From contig LT598463.1 in NCBI GenBank assembly GCA_900074745.1, positions 441,926 through 505,925 on the forward strand: a stretch of DNA of 64,000 nucleotides, given 5' to 3'. Positions 57,403-64,000 of this stretch are shown here, one piece after another. Source of the stretch: Lachancea mirantina. Lineage: Eukaryota > Ascomycota > Saccharomycetes > Saccharomycetales > Saccharomycetaceae. The notes under the pieces were generated by a model that worked only from the letters and a program-made list of their open reading frames with translations, did not search any database and was not told the origin of the DNA. Made by a program: the position numbers and the translations under genes. Within the stretch, counting starts at the first letter, position 1, and each line of letters starts with the position of its first letter.

Positions 57403-58272
57403 TCATAACCGAAATGTCCACTCATCCCATTCGAAGTCCGCATAGCATCGAAACTCGTTACTTAGTCCATTTGCATGTTCAGGCATGAATGTTGTCATTT
57501 TAGTAGAAGGGTAAATTTCAGCAATAATTGATTCCATTCTTTCTCCAGTGCAAGACATCATGCGATGCTTCTCAACACCAAATGAAGTCTTTGCACCAAC
57601 GTCTGGCGCCAATAATGCCTTGGCGGCGATTGAAGCTGTTTGACATTTTGTTAGTATTGAAAAATCGTGATCGCAAAATGACGAAGGGACGAGTAATTGG
57701 ACCAAATATCATACATACAGTTTTCCTGGCAGTGGCGGTTCAAAAAAGGAGGATCTATCAATAGCCTGTCAACCTTTCCCTTTAGAGTGTTCTCGAACTC
57801 CAGTGGCTTAGAGTAATCGTAGAAGAAGAATTTATCTTTCCCTGCCATCAATTCAAATCTTTTATCATACTCGAAGAGATAGATATGTTGTGTAGGAAGC
57901 TTATCACCATATTTCTTCAAAATTGCTGCATATACAGAAGGTGCACTGACAACCGCCACAACTGTGTTTTCATCTGCTCCCTGAAGTAGTGCGTCGGCAA
58001 GCAAAGAGGCCGTCTTTTCGGTGTACCAAAACTGTGAAAGTTGCCAATCTTCCTCAAACAACTCCATTCCAGTTTGGTCTTTTCCGATTAGGAATTTGCG
58101 ATCAGCTTCTTCATACAATTTTTGAAATTCCTCTTGCCTTTGATGTTCCTCAAGTTGAAATTCTTGCAAAGCAGCTAATGCATTGGCCGATAACGAGCTA
58201 CAGATGTTAGTAATCGTCAATTGTAAAGCGTTATACATTTAAATCTTACATTTCCTCGTCCGACTCCGACAT
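57403..58272 (-). CDS. EFM5: Efm5, eEF1A lysine methyltransferase, two introns
   Basis: The gene is spliced from three exons: 58272-58250 (MSESDEE plus two bases), 58197-57719 and 57635-57403. Intron 1 (58249-58198, 52 bases) starts GTAAGA, has TACTAAC and ends GTAG. Intron 2 (57718-57636, 83 bases) starts GTATGT, has TACTAAC and ends ACAG. The 244-residue product aligns end to end with yeast Efm5, which trimethylates eEF1A at Lys79: SLSANALAALQEF, FEEDWQLSQFWY, SAPSVYA, the methyltransferase catalytic motif DPPF in LLIDPPFLN, and a C-terminal SCTGERMESIIAEIYPS with FRCYADFEW. It is divergent from TFC3 and lies on the other side of the centromere from ERG26. Its substrate eEF1A is recharged by the nearby EFB1 product. 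Confidence 0.95.
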
Positions 58273-58500
58273 GGTCACGTCTTGTTGCTTCCGCTGTCAA
58301 GCTTCTCGAAATCTTTGGTTTATCTTCGTTGATGGAGTTAGGTTGTCGATGAACAGGGAAGTTTTCCATATCTTGAGCGCCTAAGTCGTTCAAAGCGATA
58401 ATAATAAATGCGACATTTGGGCTCGTGTGAAGAAGATCTTCAAGATTGTTTTCGGTCCATGCTATAAGGATAAAGCTAACTCTGAACTAGCTATAGCGCG

Positions 58501-61500
58501 ATGAAAACCTTTTCTCCGGACGAAATCGTTGATAAGACTTGCGAGGAGATTGCCTTCTTAGGTGGAAGTATGTATTTCAACGAAATAATGTCTCATTCTC
58601 ATAGGACAACTCTAACTTTCATTCAGGAGTAAAGCAAGCTGAATTATGGCAGGCTGTTTCTCTCTTCACCGAAAACTTGGATAATAGTTTAAAAAGCTTT
58701 CTTTTTTCTTCTTTGGCAGAATATCACGATATTGTTATAACGGTGGGAGGTAAGGAATTGCGAGATCAAACACTGGAGGGTGTAGTCGCCTCTGGAATGG
58801 TGGTTGAAATCTCACTAACAGAGGATAAGCTATGGCAAATTTTAACTGGGTATAAAAAGAAGGAATCGGCTATTGGCGGTTTAACGTTCGACTTGCTGTT
58901 GCAGGTTGCAAAAGCTAAGGAAAAAGGAATTAATACCATGGAGCTAGCGAAGGCCACAGGGCAGGACCCAAGAAGCATCACTGGCCGAGTCAAGAAATTG
59001 GGGCACTTGGTGGATGGAATTCAAGTTATTAGTAAAGGTCATGTTGTGAAGCACCTCAAGTTTCACAAGTTTATCGACAGAAGTGATCAAACACGGAATT
59101 ATATCAATATGCGTGATCACTTGTCTAAAATCGTTGATGTCGTAAAGAATTCCAAGAATGGCGTTCGACAGCTAATAGATCTGAGGAGGGAATTGAAATT
59201 CGATAAGGATAAAAGACTCTCGAAATCATTCATCGCTGCCATCGCGTGGCTTGATGAGAAGGAGTATCTGAAAAAGGTCTTAGTTGTCTCTCCCGCGACC
59301 CCAACTTTAAGAATTCGCTGTGTTAAGTACTTACGCGACTTTGTTGCTGAAGAAAAGGTGACTAATGACTTCGAGGACTCCTCAGATGAAGAAGATGACG
59401 AAGAAGAGGAAAGTGGTGATAAAACGATTCAGGAGGAAGAGGATGCTGCTGTAGAAGGATTTGCGAATTTCAATGCCACTCAACTGTTGCAGAGCAACGA
59501 CCTGATTGTTCAGGACGAGATGCAGTCAGAGAGGAACCGATTTTCGCTTAACAGATTTTATCCAATCCAATGTCAAACATATTCTCTTGTTGACAAATTC
59601 AAAGCCAAAGGAATTTCTACAATGGAAACAGTTAACACTATAACAGGCAAAGATTATAGGAGAGCTTTTGCTAAATGCGGCGAATATTTCATAGAAAACA
59701 TCGGCAAAAAAGGCTCTCTTGATGGGTTTGGCTTGATAAGGGTCTATGATTTTGAAGGCAAAAGGAAGTTCTATCGTCTGTTTACTAAGGATCATTTTAA
59801 ATTTCTGTCAGGAATGGGGAATGATAGGTCTGGTATGGAATTTTTACCTGTTGTTCCTCAACAGAAGAACCTTCACCAATTGAATAGAGAGTTTTTTGTT
59901 CCGCTCAACAACACCTTACGATTCATAGAGAGAGATGGACAACAAAATTTCTTCTGGAATGGGGAACTTAAAGTCATGGCTAATCCCTATGCTGCTCCGC
60001 GAGGTAGAAAGAGAAAGGGAGTCGTCGAAGAAAATGAAGCTGAAACGAAAGTAGCAAAGAGTGACATCGGTGGGCTAACACATGAAAAAGCAAGCTCCAG
60101 GGTAGATGAGAGAGGGGATCAGCACATAGACTTTGCTGTATCGGTGACGACACATGATGGATCTGATGGTAAATTATTGAGCATAGGTGGCTTATTTGGG
60201 AATTCTTTGAAATCATTGGAGCGACAGAGTGCCTTACTAGAGGTTGTTAGACTGGAAGGGGGTGCAACAGTGTTTAAGGATCAACTCTTTGACCGAGTGA
60301 CGAGACTCATGGGGTCTAGGACCCAACTCGACAAAAAGACGATACGGGGCGATGTCGACAACTTACTAGCATCTGGAAAACTTCTCATTCACGTCGAACC
60401 TAATACCGGCAGACGAGTTCTTTGTTTGCCAGGTAAGGACCACAAGGAAGCTTGCGATAAACTTTTGAAGGAAAAGGATAATAAACCTACTTATTTCAAA
60501 GACGTTCTTCAAAATACGGATATTTACTTCTTCGATGAGAGGGAGCGTGATAGATTTCAAAGTGGTCCAAAATCTGCTGAACGTGTTAGAAATTTCGAGA
60601 AGAAAGACCGCTCTAAAAGAACCGCAGGTCAAAAGGGTAGTCGTACTGCCAAAAGAGTAACAGTTGAGCAACCGCGCCCTGGTGGAAGGATAAAGGAAGG
60701 AATCGAAAATAAGGAAACAAATTTGGTCAAGCCTTATGATCTGCCTTTGGCGGCCACACCCGAATACTTCACTTTAGGCAGCAATCATGGTGCCAAAGCT
60801 TTGGTGACTGCTGTTGTGATAACGAAAAGTATCAAGGGACAGATTGCATGGGAGCAAATTAGCGATTTATTCCCTAAAAACTCCTTGGAGAGTCTAAAGA
60901 AGCAGTGGATGCTTCGTAGAATTAAGATAGGACACAGTGGCTGGCGAGCGCTACTGGATAAATGGAAGAATATTGTCGTTTCGGCAATGAAAAATGGAAA
61001 GATTGATCTTCAAGATGTCGAGAATTTGGATCTTCCTCAATTAGTCAAACTTTGGATGAGGGAGGAAAAGGATGAAAAACAATCTCCGCTCAAACTTTAT
61101 CATCATCTTGAGGAAAACTTCAAAAATCACGCCTTGATCAAGCAACCGATGCTTTGGCATCCACCTTCAGGCGCTGAGATGTCATCTATGGTTCAGAGAG
61201 AGGGACGCTTGCTTCGGAAGGTTTACGTCTGTAGGCGTGAAGGAGAGTCCGATTCTGGCGATACCAAAGAAGACAAGATAAGATCTATTATAAGGTCGCT
61301 ACTTATCAGCAAATCCGACGTGGATGCCGATGAAATTAGCGCTTTAAAATCATTCGCAAAGGATGACATCGATAAGGTAACACTCGACATGGCTCGGGAT
61401 CGGCAAATTATTTTTACGGGAACTTCGAAGCTTCAATTATCTGAGCATGTCTCAGACTATCTCAAAAAAATCGGCAATTTCAAAAAGTTTGAAGCGGCTG

Positions 61501-62033
61501 CAAGGTTTCAGAGCACAATCTTCCCATGGTTGGAAAACCGTAAAGGGCTGATTTTGCAGGACGAACCTGGCGATCACAAGGCGATTGTTTTAGTGAACGC
61601 TTTAGCGGCAGGTTATGTGAAAATGAAAGCTGTTCCCGACACCACCTCCGAAACCCCAATGCACTACAGTACCAGGAGATGTGATATGGACTCCCTGATA
61701 CCGCCGTTAGTTATAGTATCGGGCGGAGCTTCGTGGAAAGAGTCAGAACGTATATGTCCCATACCTTTGAGCGACCCATGCTGCAGCTTGTGGATTGATC
61801 TGGAGGGAAATGTGAGGATTGAAGTCTGGAAACAACTTCTCTGCATGATTATAAACGAGATTGCCTTCAATCCGGGCATTTCAAAAGAATGCCTGGCTGC
61901 GAGATTTTACAAAATCGTTTCACTCGATGAGTTGACAAAGCTTCTTGGATGGTGCAAAGCAATGAAAGCGGTCGAAAGGGGAGATTTCGGCGGATATTTC
62001 GTGAATTTCTTCTGGTATAAAGTGTTTATGTAG
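58501..62033 (+). CDS. TFC3: Tfc3, TFIIIC subunit tau138, one intron
   Basis: Two exons are read: 58501-58567 (22 codons plus one base, MKTFSPDEIVDKTCEEIAFL) and 58627-62033. The intron (58568-58626, 59 bases) has GTATGT, a CTCTAAC branch site and ATTCAG. The product has 1157 residues, close to yeast (1160). It is the B-box-binding tau138 subunit of TFIIIC, used for tRNA gene transcription by RNA polymerase III. A run of winged-helix domains is visible (GINTMELAKATGQDPRSITG, RDHLSKIVDVVKNSKNGVRQ, KGISTMETVNTITGKDYRRA), then an acidic linker (DSSDEEDDEEEESGD). A large C-terminal helical region ends GYFVNFFWYKVF. The S. cerevisiae gene also has a short first exon. Confidence 0.96.
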
Positions 62034-62391
62034 AGCTTTCTCCCGAGTGGAAAACAACGAGTATAGGATGTGGGCGGTAAAATGTAATGAAAGTTAAAGA
62101 AGGGCCTCATCACTTAATAGAGAGGCTTCAGAGTAACCTCAACTCAACATGGTGTTCACGGGCAAATAGTTTTTGACACTCCTGGAAAAGAACGGCCGAA
62201 AAAGCTCTGGAAATCGGGACCAAAAGCATCTCTGTTTCTCATTATTACTTTGTCGATGTAGCGCCTGTATTATAAACTGCGTCTTCAATGGCTGATCCAG
62301 TTATAAAGCAGTAGTATATCACGCCGATGGCTAAAGGCAAGCTGACTTAACTGCTACTAAGCTTGGAAAGAATTTAAAATACATTATATTA
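62034..62391. other. intergenic stretch between TFC3 and tRNA-Pro
   Basis: These 358 bases hold no recognisable gene. They include the TFC3 3' flank and the upstream side of the tRNA gene. By the gene-order argument given in the findings, one breakpoint of an inversion should lie here or between the tRNA and NUP60. Confidence 0.4.
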
Positions 62392-62501
62392 GGGCGTGTG
62401 GTCTAGTGGTATGATTCTCGCTTTGGGCGAAGATTGAGTTATACTTGGTCTAAAAATCACAAATATGCGAGAGGCCCTGGGTTCAATTCCCAGCTCGCCC
62501 C
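62392..62501 (+). tRNA. tRNA-Pro (anticodon UGG) with intron
   Basis: The 110-base gene folds as tRNA-Pro. The acceptor 5' side GGGCGTG pairs with CTCGCCC at the 3' end and the discriminator is C. The A box GGTCTAGTGGTATG and B box GGTTCAATTCC are intact. The anticodon TGG is at 62424-62426. A 38-base intron occupies 62428-62465, one base 3' of the anticodon, the canonical site. Removing it leaves a 72-nt tRNA nearly identical to the S. cerevisiae one. T-rich sequence right after the gene (62508-62520) gives RNA polymerase III termination. TFC3, next door, encodes a factor that binds its B box. Confidence 0.97.
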
Positions 62502-62694
62502 AAGTTAATTTTTTAATTTTATTTGTACAGTGTTCGGTCAGCCTTCAAAGAAAAATAAATTTGAATTAACTTTCCGTCATCGGTTCGGGTTTAGTTTAGA
62601 TGAAAAGGATTTTGTTTCTCAGTTCGATACTAACAATTGTTACTACTAAAAGTTTGCAACTCAAAGTAGTGGCACAACTTCCAAAAGCGCTCTC

Positions 62695-64000
62695 ATGAGA
62701 TATAGAGAGGAAGGGAAGGGCTTAGGAAAGTCCTCTTCGCTGTTGTCGCGATTTGCTTCCTTTCTAGCACCAAAAAAAGGCGACCCCAATTCGGCTCGAG
62801 GCGGAAAGGCTCTACATGTTAGCGACGCTACTGTTCCTGGTGGGTTCTACGTGCCTAGCTCCCACGAAAGCTATCCAGCAACCATAATTCGCAGCTTTAG
62901 CGAAAAATCTGACAGAAGGCATGAGTGTGAGACGGTTGAAACTCAATCAAATGCAACCCAGGTTCTTGCCGATTTTTTCAAGAATAAAGCTGGAAAGTCG
63001 TTATCGGATGTCGAATACGAAGGAGTTTTGTCTTTGATGAGGAAAAGCAGATCTGTTGAGTCTTCCCCAACTCCAGCCTATGAGCAGTCTACCCAAAGTT
63101 TCAAGCTGGGTAACAAAATGCTAAGATCGCAGCATAGTTCCAGAGAGAAGGAAAGTTTTGAAACGCCCTCATACAAGCCCAAGTATGATAAAAGTCTGAC
63201 AGCGGATTCATCTCTACAAAGCGTCAATTTCACTGGCAAAAGAAGGGTTTTTGACTATTCTAGTCTACCATCTCCATACAGAACAACAATTCATAAGTAT
63301 AGCTCTGCATTTCGATCTCGTCCAAGGTCTACAAATGGAGTGCAGAAGCCACAGGAAAAAACCAATAAGACTTCGACGACGCAGAAAATCAGCAACACGG
63401 CAGCCACACTGATCTCTTTACTGGATGAAGACACCAATACGACGTTAAACAACCTCGCAAACCCGTACTCTCCTTTGGTATCTGAAATTAAACGTCACAG
63501 GCGGACACCAAATATACTGCCCGGAAACGAGTCTCAAAATCAATCGATAGGAAGCACACCAGTCAAATCATTTGCCTTGTCATCAGTCGAAAATTCCGAG
63601 AATACGGACATTACAAATGAGTCTGAGAATAAGGGCCACTTGTTTGATAAATACAGACCTACCAAATCTTCGTCTCTCAGACAGTCACATTCAATCGATT
63701 CAGAAAAGTTTAAGAATACAGAGCAATCGTCTGCTGAAACAAAAAATCTATCGGTCCCAACATCATCCTTTAATTTCCAGTTTAAGAAGCCAGTTGCACA
63801 GACTAAGATCTCCAAATCACCATCTCAGCCGACTTCATCTTTTAAAGGAAAGATATTTGTGAAAGATGATATTGATCAAAATGAAGATATTGAAAGGAAA
63901 CCCGATCTAGAGGAGCATGAAGAGGCCTTCAACGAGAACGAGGGGTTAAATGAGCGAACATTTCCTGCTTCTCTGCCTAAATCTCACATGGTCGATAGCT
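62695..64000 (+). CDS. NUP60: Nup60 nuclear basket nucleoporin, 3' end outside window
   Basis: The frame runs from ATG 62695 to the window edge without a stop, giving 435 codons plus one base. It matches Nup60, which anchors the nuclear basket to the inner nuclear membrane. Near the N-terminus SLLSRFASFLAPKKGD corresponds to the membrane-binding amphipathic helix. Further on, FDYSSLPSPYRTTIHKYSSA, KISNTAATLISLLDED and FDKYRPTKSSSLR correspond to conserved yeast segments. The yeast protein has 539 residues, so roughly 100 C-terminal residues, including the FxF repeats that bind Nup2, should lie beyond the edge. A stop (TAA at 62647-62649) precedes this ATG in frame. In S. cerevisiae NUP60 is the first gene right of CEN1. 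Confidence 0.93.
   Translation, partial: MRYREEGKGLGKSSSLLSRFASFLAPKKGDPNSARGGKALHVSDATVPGGFYVPSSHESYPATIIRSFSEKSDRRHECETVETQSNATQVLADFFKNKAGKSLSDVEYEGVLSLMRKSRSVESSPTPAYEQSTQSFKLGNKMLRSQHSSREKESFETPSYKPKYDKSLTADSSLQSVNFTGKRRVFDYSSLPSPYRTTIHKYSSAFRSRPRSTNGVQKPQEKTNKTSTTQKISNTAATLISLLDEDTNTTLNNLANPYSPLVSEIKRHRRTPNILPGNESQNQSIGSTPVKSFALSSVENSENTDITNESENKGHLFDKYRPTKSSSLRQSHSIDSEKFKNTEQSSAETKNLSVPTSSFNFQFKKPVAQTKISKSPSQPTSSFKGKIFVKDDIDQNEDIERKPDLEEHEEAFNENEGLNERTFPASLPKSHMVDS

Overview
This window is nuclear DNA of a budding yeast of the family Saccharomycetaceae whose lineage did not go through the whole-genome duplication. The reason is gene order. In Saccharomyces cerevisiae the genes seen here lie on pairs of duplicated blocks (chromosomes II/V, XII/VII and I/VII), each keeping a different subset. 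Here the subsets are interleaved in one row, as in genera such as Lachancea, Torulaspora, Zygotorulaspora or Zygosaccharomyces. The point centromere has a short (83 bp) central element, which argues against Kluyveromyces and Eremothecium, where this element is about twice as long. I cannot name the genus. S. cerevisiae comparisons in this annotation come from memory of that genome, not from a search.

Layout. Positions 430-19737 hold GLE2, a YBL081W orthologue, PET112, MAM1, the NUP157/NUP170 ancestor, ATG8, RTT105, ILS1 and an SSA3/SSA4-type HSP70. Positions 19738-24562 are a strongly GC-rich island. It holds 1.3 kb without a convincing gene, a large Zn2Cys6 transcription factor gene, and several perfect inverted repeats. 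It is also the junction between two ancestral gene-order blocks. Positions 24563-50108 hold NMA1/2, STF2/TMA10, ECT1, a DUF4112 gene with an intron, PRP18, TFG2, RPL38, PEX30/31, CWC24, CUL3, SWC4, MMS22, BUD6, EST2, TAD3, NKP2 and SFH1. Positions 50853-64000 are pericentromeric: EFB1 (intron with the U18-type snoRNA), VPS8, ERG26, a point centromere (CDEI-CDEII-CDEIII at 57001-57117), EFM5 (two introns), TFC3 (one intron), an intron-containing tRNA-Pro(UGG), and the first 435 codons of NUP60, which runs off the window.

The genes are mostly housekeeping genes in typical compact yeast spacing. They cover nuclear pore (GLE2, NUP170, NUP60), translation (ILS1, RPL38, EFB1, EFM5, TAD3, tRNA-Pro; mitochondrial PET112), telomere and genome maintenance (EST2, MMS22, RTT105), kinetochore (NKP2, MAM1), chromatin (SWC4, SFH1), splicing (PRP18, CWC24), RNA polymerase II and III initiation (TFG2, TFC3) and stress (SSA, STF2).

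The strongest observations are three. First, there is the centromere itself, less than 100 bp from the ERG26 start codon. Second, the order around it differs from S. cerevisiae in a way that one roughly 6.5 kb inversion carrying the centromere explains. Third, a GC gradient crosses gene boundaries and peaks in the transcription factor island. I found no clearly new multi-gene system. Start codons were set at the first ATG that fits the family; several reading frames extend further upstream only through TTG or GTG codons, which I did not use.
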